Assembly (NCBI GenBank): GCA_946061795.1
Contig: CAMGSK010000037.1
Coordinates: 1-10,821, forward strand
DNA length: 10,821 bases
Reading direction: 5' to 3'
From: an uncultured Elusimicrobium sp.
GTDB taxonomy: Bacteria > Elusimicrobiota > Elusimicrobia > Elusimicrobiales > Elusimicrobiaceae
In this document: positions 1-5,497 of the stretch, piece after piece
Layout of the letters: every line of letters starts with the position of its first letter
Position numbering within the stretch: the stretch's first letter is position 1
The notes under the pieces: model-generated
Database searches by the model: none
What the model was told of the DNA's origin: nothing
Seen by the model: only the letters and a program-made list of their open reading frames with translations
Program-made: the position numbers and the translations under genes

Positions 1-488
1 GCGAAAAAAACGCCGGATTTACGCTGATAGAACTGCTGGTGGTCGTTTTAATCATTGGCATTCTGTCCAGCATCGCTCTGCCGCAATATACCAAGGCGGT
101 GGAAAGAGCACGATTGGCAGAGGCTTTAAATAATATTAAGACCATTAAACAACAAATTGATTTATATTTATTACAAAACGGTTGGCCCGGGAGTGCCTAT
201 GCGGACTATAAAAGTTTTGCTTCTGTTGATTTGACCGGTGGAACTTGGGATGATGAATATTCTAGTTTTTACACAAAAAATTGGGGATATTTGGATATTA
301 GATTGAGAAATAATGTTTGTGTCACTGCAGAAAGGCAAGGAGGGACACATTATTATGATTTGTATATTTGTAAATCTTCAGGTTCGGATTGGGCGCAGTC
401 TTGTTTTACTCAGTTAACGGATATGGGGCGTTATATTTGTAAATCTTTGGAAAGTTCTGGATGGGAATATATTGATAATGAATTCTAA
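1..488 (+). CDS. Type IV pilin / pseudopilin-like protein, 5' end cut by window edge
   Basis: The reading frame is open from base 3 and ends with TAA at 486-488; the true start lies before the window. The first visible residues are EKNAG followed by FTLIELLVVVLIIGILSS. This is the class III signal of prepilins: cleavage after the Gly, N-methylated Phe, Glu at mature position 5, then a hydrophobic helix that packs the pilus core and anchors the subunit in the inner membrane. The rest (about 125 residues) would be the globular head. It has four cysteines in the C-terminal half (VCVTA, YICKS, SCFTQ, YICKS), enough for two disulfides. The N-terminal coding part is GC-richer than the AT-rich remainder. 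A GTG at 39 falls inside the signal helix and cannot be the start. Major pilin and minor pseudopilin roles cannot be separated here. The gene is followed at once by a terminator. Confidence 0.9.
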   Translation, partial: EKNAGFTLIELLVVVLIIGILSSIALPQYTKAVERARLAEALNNIKTIKQQIDLYLLQNGWPGSAYADYKSFASVDLTGGTWDDEYSSFYTKNWGYLDIRLRNNVCVTAERQGGTHYYDLYICKSSGSDWAQSCFTQLTDMGRYICKSLESSGWEYIDNEF

Positions 489-489
489 A

Positions 490-523
490 TAAAAAACCCC
501 GCTCTTAAGAGCGGGGATTTTTT
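490..523. terminator. Bidirectional intrinsic terminator between pilin gene and lysS
   Basis: An 8-bp perfect stem (CCCCGCTC 497-504, GAGCGGGG 509-516) with a TTAA loop has six A before it and six T at 518-523. It therefore gives a U-tract on both strands. It lies 2 bases after the pilin stop and 10 bases beyond the lysS stop, so it can end both converging transcripts. Confidence 0.93.
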
Positions 524-533
524 AGCTGTAAAC

Positions 534-2051
534 TTATTTCTCTTCTAACGCTTTGAGCGTGGGGAAGAAAATGATTTCCCGGATGGAATCCTGCCCGGTA
601 ATCAGCATGACCAAGCGGTCTATGCCGATACCCATGCCGCCTGTGGGAGGCATGCCCGATTCCAACGCTTCAATATAATCGCCGTCCAAAATATCGGCGT
701 TTTCCGCGTCTTCGCCTTTGGCTTTTGCTTTGGCGACGGCTTGGTCTTTGAGGCGCTGCAGCTGGTCGGCGGGGTCGTTGAGCTCCGTATAAGCGTTGCC
801 CAACTCGCTGCCGCAGACAAACGCTTCAAAGCGTTCCACCAGTTCCGGGTCTCCCGGTTTGGTTTTGCTGAACGGGCTGACGGCGGTGGGGTAATCCAGC
901 GCGATGACGGGGCAGTTGTAGCCGGTGAGCAGTTTGGTTTCAAACAGTTCGTCAAACAGTTTGCTGTCCGGGTCGTCGGCGGAGAAAGAAATGCCCTGCT
1001 CTTTGGCCAGCTTGGCCAGCGGTTCGCGTTTGAATTGGCGGCCGTCGAGCACTTCGTGAATGTCTTGGCCGAATTTTTCTTTCCACGCTTCGGGAATGTA
1101 AAGGCGTTTGAACGGCGGCACTAAATTGATTTCCCGGCCGTGGAACATCACTTTTTCCACTCCGGCGGCTTTGGCCGCGTTGCCCACGATTTCTTCAAAT
1201 AGGTCCGCCATGGTGTTGACGTCCCCGTACGCCTGATACAGTTCCATCATGGTAAATTCGGGGTTGTGGGTGGTGTCAATGCCTTCGTTGCGGAACATGT
1301 GGCCGATTTCATAAATACGGTCAAATCCGCCCACAATGAGGCGTTTGTGGTACAGCTCCAGCGCAATGCGCAGGCGCAGCGGCATTTTCAGCGCATTGTG
1401 ATAGGTCTGGAACGGGCGTGCCACCGCGCCGCCGGAATCGGGCGTTAATATGGGGGTTTCCACTTCCAGATAATTCTTTTCGTCCAGCGTGCGGCGGATA
1501 GAGGAAATGATTTTGGCGCGTTTGACAAAAATATCTTTCACCGCTTCATTGGCGATTAAATCCAAATGGCGTTTGCGGAAGCGGACCTCGGTGTCCTGCA
1601 GGCCGTGGAATTTTTCGGGCATGGGGCGGATGGCTTTGGAAATCAAATCCAGTTTGGTCGCTTTGACGGTTTTTTCGCCCGTTTTGGTGACGAACATATG
1701 GCCGGAAACGGATACGAAGTCCCCCACGGCGACGTGCTTTTTGAAGAAAGCGTAGGCTTCGTCCCCCAGCATGTCTTTGGCGACATAGAGTTGGATTTTG
1801 CCCGAAAAATCGCGCAAGTGCGCAAACGCGGCCTTGCCCATCATCCGCAATTGCACCAAGCGTCCGGCGACGGCCACTTCCGAGCCTTCGGCCGTTTCTT
1901 TGGCTTCGGCGCAGGTTTGTTTTTTCTCACAGCGGTTGGGATAAGGATTGATGCCGGCGGCTTTGAGCTCTTCGGCCTCGGCGTAGCGTTGGGCGATGAT
2001 TTCATCCAGCGCGTTGTTGTGTTTTTCGGCCGTTTTGGCTGTGTTTTCCAT
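534..2051 (-). CDS. lysS: Lysyl-tRNA synthetase, class II (LysRS)
   Basis: Charges tRNA-Lys with lysine using ATP in the cytoplasm. The 505-residue product matches the usual length. An N-terminal OB-fold anticodon-binding domain spans roughly 58-140 (VAGRLVQLRMMGKAAFAHLR). The class II core follows: motif 1 near 178-201 ending in EVETPIL, motif 2 at about 253-275 (FRNEGIDTTHNPEFTMMELY), and motif 3 at about 466-485 (GMPPTGGMGIGIDRLVMLIT). The segment RIALELYHKRLIVGG has Leu where RIAPELY is usual, a minor oddity. The ATG at 2049-2051 is preceded by GAGG five bases upstream. A hairpin with a U-tract ends only two bases before that GAGG, and tRNA-Gln lies just upstream on the same strand, so lysS probably depends on read-through from the tRNA promoter. 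It ends at the shared bidirectional terminator. Confidence 0.98.
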   Translation of the reverse strand: MENTAKTAEKHNNALDEIIAQRYAEAEELKAAGINPYPNRCEKKQTCAEAKETAEGSEVAVAGRLVQLRMMGKAAFAHLRDFSGKIQLYVAKDMLGDEAYAFFKKHVAVGDFVSVSGHMFVTKTGEKTVKATKLDLISKAIRPMPEKFHGLQDTEVRFRKRHLDLIANEAVKDIFVKRAKIISSIRRTLDEKNYLEVETPILTPDSGGAVARPFQTYHNALKMPLRLRIALELYHKRLIVGGFDRIYEIGHMFRNEGIDTTHNPEFTMMELYQAYGDVNTMADLFEEIVGNAAKAAGVEKVMFHGREINLVPPFKRLYIPEAWKEKFGQDIHEVLDGRQFKREPLAKLAKEQGISFSADDPDSKLFDELFETKLLTGYNCPVIALDYPTAVSPFSKTKPGDPELVERFEAFVCGSELGNAYTELNDPADQLQRLKDQAVAKAKAKGEDAENADILDGDYIEALESGMPPTGGMGIGIDRLVMLITGQDSIREIIFFPTLKALEEK

Positions 2052-2062
2052 AGAAACCTCAT

Positions 2063-2097
2063 AAAAAAACCGCCGCCTTCTGGAAAGGCAACGGTTT
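2063..2097 (-). terminator. Intrinsic terminator or attenuator between tRNA-Gln and lysS
   Basis: Read on the minus strand, AACCGTTGCCTT pairs with AAGGCGGCGGTT (12 bp, including two G-U pairs) around the loop TCCAG, followed by seven T (2069 to 2063). The U-tract is two bases before the GAGG of lysS. It would stop the tRNA-Gln transcript. Its position leaves no room for a separate lysS promoter downstream, so it may act as an attenuator in the lysS leader. The structure is seen directly; the attenuation role is inferred. Confidence 0.85.
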
Positions 2098-2119
2098 GTC
2101 TAAACAATAAATTTAAAAG

Positions 2120-2190
2120 TTCCGGGACTAGGACTCGAACCTAGAATTAATGCTCCAGAGGCATCCGTGTTACCATTACACCATCCCGGA
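2120..2190 (-). tRNA. tRNA-Gln (anticodon CTG)
   Basis: A full 71-base cloverleaf on the minus strand. The 7-bp acceptor is TCCGGGA/TCCCGGA with U1-A72 as in many tRNA-Gln. The D-stem is GTGT/ACAC with loop AATGGTA. The anticodon arm is GATGC-CTCTGGA-GCATT, giving CTG at 34-36 with U33 and G37. The variable loop is 4 bases, and the T-arm is CTAGG-TTCGAGT-CCTAG. The discriminator is A, and CCA is not encoded. G36-G37 makes it a plausible TrmD (m1G37) target. It sits upstream of lysS on the same strand and has its own promoter. Confidence 0.95.
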
Positions 2191-2201
2191 TTAACATACA
2201 T

Positions 2202-2230
2202 ATTATAGCATTTGGTCCGCGCCGGCGCAA
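2202..2230 (-). promoter_or_regulatory. Promoter for tRNA-Gln (and probably lysS)
   Basis: On the minus strand there is an extended -10 TGCTATAAT (hexamer at 2202-2207). TTGCGC (2225-2230) lies 17 bases upstream as a -35 match. Eleven bases separate the -10 from the tRNA 5' end, a normal short leader. Confidence 0.8.
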
Positions 2231-2250
2231 GGGGCCGCGGAGAAGCTTCC

Positions 2251-2287
2251 GCCCGCTTAGGCGCAAAAAATGCGCAATCCGGACTTG
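2251..2287 (-). repeat. Degenerate copy of the tRNA-Ile2 3' end and its downstream flank
   Basis: This stretch matches 2409-2446 over about 37 bases with a few mismatches and one gap, in the same orientation. The match covers the 3' part of the T-arm, the acceptor 3' strand, the discriminator A, six T, and about 14 bases beyond. On the minus strand the copy still folds as a T-arm-like hairpin (CCGGA, AGGCAAG, TCCGG) followed by ATTGCGC and A. No D-arm or anticodon arm is visible upstream, so it is a remnant and not a tRNA gene. Confidence 0.7.
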
Positions 2288-2328
2288 CCTTCCGGTAGAA
2301 TTCCTGACGGAATTCTCCTGCAGTCCGG
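2279..2328. repeat. Nested inverted repeats in the tRNA spacer
   Basis: The outer arms CCGGACT (2279-2285) and AGTCCGG (2322-2328) enclose an inner hairpin, GAATTCC (2298-2304), loop TGAC, GGAATTC (2309-2315). The structure is symmetric, with no U-tract directly after it, so it is unlikely to be a simple terminator. No convincing coding frame covers it. A direct repeat TCGCTGTGC follows at 2347-2355 and 2369-2377. Confidence 0.6.
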
Positions 2329-2392
2329 GCTCGCGGTTTTGGCCTTTCGCTGTGCTCAAACCAAAACATCGCTGTGCCTTTCAAGCCCTGCC

Positions 2393-2414
2393 GCGGGCAA
2401 AGCAGTTTGCCCGC
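2393..2414. repeat. Perfect 9-bp hairpin downstream of tRNA-Ile2
   Basis: GCGGGCAAA (2393-2401), loop GCAG, TTTGCCCGC (2406-2414). It lies 15 bases past the tRNA-Ile2 3' end (minus strand). No T-run follows the stem on either strand, so it is more likely a 3'-trailer processing or protective structure than a classical terminator. Confidence 0.55.
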
Positions 2415-2446
2415 TTGGGCGCAAAAAATGCGCCCATCAGGACTTG
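2409..2446 (-). repeat. Repeat copy overlapping the tRNA-Ile2 3' end
   Basis: This is the intact partner of the 2251-2287 copy. It spans part of the T-arm and acceptor of tRNA-Ile2 and continues about 20 bases past the gene. Within it, the acceptor 3' strand TGGGCGC is followed by ATTTTTT and then GCGCCCA, a perfect 7-bp complement that can compete with the tRNA's own 5' strand. Confidence 0.7.
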
Positions 2447-2502
2447 AACCTGAAACCCGCCGATTATGAGTCGGCTGCTCTAACCAATTGAGCTATAGGC
2501 GC
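2429..2502 (-). tRNA. tRNA with CAT anticodon, probably tRNA-Ile2 (lysidine type)
   Basis: A full 74-base cloverleaf on the minus strand. The acceptor is GCGCCTA/TGGGCGC, the D-arm GCTC-AATTGGTTA-GAGC, the anticodon arm GCCGA-CTCATAA-TCGGC, the variable loop 5 bases, and the T-arm TCAGG-TTCAAGT-CCTGA. The discriminator is A and no CCA is encoded. CAT could mean elongator Met or Ile2. The C4-G69 and C5-G68 pairs are known TilS recognition elements of tRNA-Ile2, and the GACTCATAATC context is also Ile2-like, so I favour Ile2. It lacks initiator features, having a normal paired acceptor end and no run of G-C pairs above the anticodon loop. Confidence 0.9.
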
Positions 2503-2515
2503 TAAATCTATTTTT

Positions 2516-2521
2516 ATTATA
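2516..2521 (-). promoter_or_regulatory. Extended -10 element for tRNA-Ile2
   Basis: The minus strand reads TGTTATAAT, an extended -10, with 13 bases to the tRNA 5' end. No good -35 is seen at 16-18 bases upstream, which fits extended -10 promoters. Confidence 0.7.
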
Positions 2522-2574
2522 ACAAATTGCTTTCTTGTGCGTCACAACCGGGCGCGCGGCAAGAGGAAAATTGC

Positions 2575-2580
2575 TACAAT
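2575..2580 (+). promoter_or_regulatory. Extended -10 element for tRNA-Pro and the downstream operon
   Basis: TGCTACAAT ends at 2580, nine bases before tRNA-Pro. No clear -35 is present. No other promoter is visible before the peptidase start at 2670, so this element probably drives the tRNA, peptidase and lipoprotein genes together. Confidence 0.65.
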
Positions 2581-2589
2581 GTGTTTATA

Positions 2590-2661
2590 CGGGGCATGGC
2601 CCAATGGTAGGGCGTCCGCTTTGGGAGCGGAAGGTTCCCGGTTCGAGCCCGGGTGCCCCGA
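2590..2661 (+). tRNA. tRNA-Pro (anticodon TGG)
   Basis: A full 72-base cloverleaf: acceptor CGGGGCA/TGCCCCG, D-arm GCCC-AATGGTA-GGGC, anticodon arm TCCGC-TTTGGGA-GCGGA with TGG at 34-36 and G37, 5-base variable loop, T-arm CCCGG-TTCGAGC-CCGGG. The discriminator is A and CCA is not encoded. The next gene starts eight bases after the discriminator. Confidence 0.97.
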
Positions 2662-2669
2662 TACTAATT

Positions 2670-3632
2670 ATGACGAGCGTTGAGACACCGGCCTGTCCGT
2701 ATCTTACTTTTTTTCACCGTCCCCGCCGCGGCTATGAATTCAGCGGCGACGGCGAAGCGCATACGACGCTTTCCCCAGTGTTTGAAACTCCCGTTTCATT
2801 TTCGTCTTTGGTGCTTTCCTCCAGGCGTCCGGCCCACACAGGGGGCTGGCTTTTGGCCGAAGCCCAAATTTGCACAAACGGCGCATGGAGCAAATTTTAT
2901 AAACTGGGTTGTTTGTCCGAAAAAGTCAACCACAGCTTTGACTCGCAAGAGGACGAATATGCGCGCGTTTGCGCGGACCTTTTAAAGCTCAACGCTCCGG
3001 CGCAAGCCTACCGCTTCCGGCTGACGGTGGGAGAACAAGCGGACGTGCCGGATGTTTTTGTTTGTTTGACGGACGCGGCGGCCTCGTATGCGCCGGACGC
3101 GGCGGTTTTGCCCGCAGGGACGAGAACGATTCCCGTCTTCCCCGTTTCCCAAATGAGGCTGGACGTGCCGGAAGAGGATAGAAAGCGTTTGTGCAGTCCG
3201 TCTTCTTTGTGTATGGCGCTCAATGCGTTAGGGATAAAGGCGGACCCATTGGAAACCGCCGCCGCCGTTTATGACGACAGGGCGCGCATTTACGGCAATT
3301 GGATGCTGAATACGTCCTACGCCTGCGCGCGCGGTTGTGAGGCGTTTGTGACCCGCTTTCAAAAGTTGGAGCAGCTGGAAGAATTTTTAACTCCGCAGAG
3401 CCTGGTGGTTGCCAGCGTCGGATACGGACGGGGCGAGCTGGCCGGAGCGGCCGTTCCCCATACGCCGGGGCATTTGGTTTTGTTGTGCGGGTGGGAAAAC
3501 GGCAAAGTCCGCGTGGCCGATCCCGCCGCCGAACGGACGGAAGACGTCATCCGTTTTTACGACGCGGCCGAATTTGCGCGCGCGTGGCTGAAAAATAAAC
3601 GCGGCGCGGCCTATTTAGTGAGGAAAAAATGA
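2670..3632 (+). CDS. C39-like (papain-fold) cysteine peptidase family protein
   Basis: The 320-residue product has a C-terminal peptidase C39-like domain (Peptidase_C39_2 type). Cys175 lies in LCSPSSLCMALNALG, His268 in TPGHLVLLCGW, and Asp284 in VRVADPAA, in the order and spacing expected of the catalytic triad. The N-terminal half (about 1-140) looks like the beta-rich domain that often precedes this peptidase (ETPVSFSSLVLSSRRPAHTG, WSKFYKLG). No signal peptide is evident, so a cytoplasmic location is the default reading. I chose the ATG at 2670 because the frame further upstream runs through tRNA-Pro. That ATG lacks a Shine-Dalgarno sequence and begins eight bases after the tRNA. The stop overlaps the next start (ATGA), which suggests translational coupling with the solute-binding lipoprotein. 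Substrate is unknown. Confidence 0.85.
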   Translation: MTSVETPACPYLTFFHRPRRGYEFSGDGEAHTTLSPVFETPVSFSSLVLSSRRPAHTGGWLLAEAQICTNGAWSKFYKLGCLSEKVNHSFDSQEDEYARVCADLLKLNAPAQAYRFRLTVGEQADVPDVFVCLTDAAASYAPDAAVLPAGTRTIPVFPVSQMRLDVPEEDRKRLCSPSSLCMALNALGIKADPLETAAAVYDDRARIYGNWMLNTSYACARGCEAFVTRFQKLEQLEEFLTPQSLVVASVGYGRGELAGAAVPHTPGHLVLLCGWENGKVRVADPAAERTEDVIRFYDAAEFARAWLKNKRGAAYLVRKK

Positions 3633-5359
3633 AAAAAATATGGACAGGGTTGGTGTTTTTTGCCGTATTGGCGGCGGGCTGCGGCCCGCGCTTAATGCCG
3701 GATACGCTGGTGGTGGCGCATACCGGTGAGATGCAGTCTCTTGACCCCGTGTTTTCTTATGACGGCGTCACGCAGGGTATGATGATGAACGTGTATGACA
3801 CGCTGCTGAAATTCAACGGCAGTTCTATGACGGAGTTTTTGCCTTCCGTGTCGGAAAAAGTGCCGACGGAAGAAAACGGACTGATTTCCAAAGACGGCTT
3901 GACTTATACTTTCCCTATTCGCAAAGGCATTAAATTTCATGACGGGACGGAATTGACTCCCGAAGACGTACGGTATTCTTTACTGCGTTTTATGCTGTCT
4001 GATGTGGCGGGAGGCCCCTCTTCTTTGTTGTTGGAGCCGGTGTTGGGCATTACTTCCACGCGGGATGAAAACGGAAAAATCATTGTGGATTTTGACCAAG
4101 CCGCGCAGGCTGTGCGCGTGGAAGGGGACAATGTGGTTGTGCGTCTGAAAAAACCTTTTGCTCCGTTCTTGGCTGTTGTGGCGCGGTGGGGATATATCGT
4201 GCCGCAAGCGTGGGTGGCTGCCAACGGAGGTTGGGACGGAAGCAAAGAAACGTGGGAAAAATACAACAATTTTGAAAAAGAAGATTCCTACCTGTTTAAT
4301 CATATGAACGGCTCCGGTCCGTTTAAGCTGGTGCGGTGGGATATTTCGGGCCGCCGTTTGCACTTGGCCGCTAACGAAGCGTATTTTGAAGGAGCCCCGC
4401 GCATTAAAACGATTCATATGATGACGGTCAGCGAGCCCAGCACCCAACGTCTGATGCTGGAAGGCGGAGAAGCCGATATTACGGAAATTCCGGTACAGTT
4501 TGCCGAACAGCTCCGGGGCAAAAAAGACATCGCCGTTTATGACAATTTGCCCCGTCTGCGCACCGACCCGGTATTGTTTTTTACGCTGAACATCAATGCT
4601 AAAGGAAACCCGGACGTGGGCTCCGGCAAACTGGATGGAAAGGGAATCCCGCCTGACTTTTTTGAAGACAAAGATTTGCGCAAGGCGTTTTTATACGCGT
4701 TCGATTACGACGCGTTTTTGAGCCAGTCTTTGGACGGACGCGCTACGCGCGCTTACGGCCCCGCTCCGGAAGGTTTGGTGTTTTATGACGCCAAGACGCC
4801 GCATTATAATTTTGATTTAAAAAAGGCGGAAGAATATTTCCGAAAAGCCTGGGGCGGCCAAGTGTGGGAGAAAGGATTTACCTTTACGATTACCTACAAT
4901 ACGGGCAGCACCGCCCGCCAGCAGGCGGCGGAAATGCTCAAGCGCAACGTGGAATCGTTAAATCCCAAGTTTCATATAGACGTACGCGGCGTGATGTGGT
5001 CTTCCTTTTTGGAAAAAACGGCCCTGCGCCAGATGCCGCTGTGGGTGCGCGGCTGGGTGGCCGACTATGCCGACCCGCATAATTTTTACTTTGCCTTCAT
5101 GCACCGCGACGGCCGCTACGCCCAAGCACAGGGATATAACAATCCGAAAGCTTCCGCTTTGGTGCGCAAAGCGGTGGCGGAAACTCACCCCGCCCGCCGT
5201 GCGGCGCTTTACAGGGAGTTGCAGCAGATCGCTTATGATGACGCCATGCAAATATACACCGTGCATCCCACGGGCATGTGGGCCATGCGTAAAGAGGTGA
5301 AAGGATTTTACGATAATCCGGTTTTTATGGGATTGTACTTTTACCCGATGTATAAATAA
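3629..5359 (+). CDS. ABC transporter solute-binding lipoprotein, family 5 (peptide/nickel/oligopeptide type)
   Basis: The 576-residue product begins with a lipoprotein signal peptide: MKK, a hydrophobic stretch, and LAAGC with Cys18 as the likely lipidated residue. The -3 position is Ala rather than the usual Leu. Family 5 hallmarks are visible: the N-terminal LDPVFSYDGVTQGMMMNVYDTL segment, KFHDGTELTPEDVRYSLLRF near 102-121, and GWVADYADPHNFYFAF near 475-490. Such proteins deliver oligopeptides or other small solutes to an inner-membrane permease. No permease or ATPase gene is in the window, so partners must lie elsewhere, or the protein may serve another binding role. The start overlaps the C39-like peptidase stop by four bases and has GTGAGG just upstream. 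A peptide-handling operon is a reasonable inference. A strong terminator follows. Confidence 0.93.
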   Translation: MKKIWTGLVFFAVLAAGCGPRLMPDTLVVAHTGEMQSLDPVFSYDGVTQGMMMNVYDTLLKFNGSSMTEFLPSVSEKVPTEENGLISKDGLTYTFPIRKGIKFHDGTELTPEDVRYSLLRFMLSDVAGGPSSLLLEPVLGITSTRDENGKIIVDFDQAAQAVRVEGDNVVVRLKKPFAPFLAVVARWGYIVPQAWVAANGGWDGSKETWEKYNNFEKEDSYLFNHMNGSGPFKLVRWDISGRRLHLAANEAYFEGAPRIKTIHMMTVSEPSTQRLMLEGGEADITEIPVQFAEQLRGKKDIAVYDNLPRLRTDPVLFFTLNINAKGNPDVGSGKLDGKGIPPDFFEDKDLRKAFLYAFDYDAFLSQSLDGRATRAYGPAPEGLVFYDAKTPHYNFDLKKAEEYFRKAWGGQVWEKGFTFTITYNTGSTARQQAAEMLKRNVESLNPKFHIDVRGVMWSSFLEKTALRQMPLWVRGWVADYADPHNFYFAFMHRDGRYAQAQGYNNPKASALVRKAVAETHPARRAALYRELQQIAYDDAMQIYTVHPTGMWAMRKEVKGFYDNPVFMGLYFYPMYK

Positions 5360-5376
5360 AGAACCAAACCAATGGG

Positions 5377-5415
5377 AACGGACGCGGAACATTTTTGTTT
5401 CGCGTCCGTTTTTTT
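5377..5415 (+). terminator. Intrinsic terminator after the solute-binding protein gene
   Basis: AACGGACGCGGAAC (5377-5390) pairs with GTTTCGCGTCCGTT (5397-5410), a 14-bp stem with one G-U pair and loop ATTTTT. The T-run extends to 5415. It begins 18 bases after the TAA. Confidence 0.95.
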
Positions 5416-5463
5416 GAGAAGAAAACGTTTGATATATTTAGGCTGCAAGTTCTTGTAAAACGT

Positions 5464-5493
5464 TTGCAAGGGCTTGGAAAAAACTGCTATAAT
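5464..5493 (+). promoter_or_regulatory. Promoter for the initiator-type tRNA
   Basis: TTGCAA (5464-5469), an 18-base spacer, and extended -10 TGCTATAAT (hexamer 5488-5493). Only four bases separate the -10 from tRNA nucleotide 1, so initiation at normal spacing would fall at or just inside the tRNA 5' end. Confidence 0.8.
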
Positions 5494-5497
5494 AAAG

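Noticed and set aside
1566..2144. 192-codon open frame antisense to lysS
   Set aside because: It is a shadow of the GC-rich lysS codons, with no family resemblance, and it runs over the lysS start and terminator hairpin.
2100..2384. Minus-strand open frames covering tRNA-Gln and the spacer
   Set aside because: They overlap the tRNA gene and the inverted repeats and lack a ribosome-binding site; the spacer looks non-coding.
2240..2450. CRISPR-like repeat pair
   Set aside because: There are only two imperfect copies, one embedded in a tRNA, without regular spacers.
2535..2669. Upstream extension of the peptidase reading frame
   Set aside because: It runs through the complete tRNA-Pro gene and its promoter; the residues do not belong to the peptidase family, so I start the gene at 2670.
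3980..4447. 155-codon antisense frame within the solute-binding protein gene
   Set aside because: The sense frame is a clear family 5 protein; the antisense product shows no recognisable motif.
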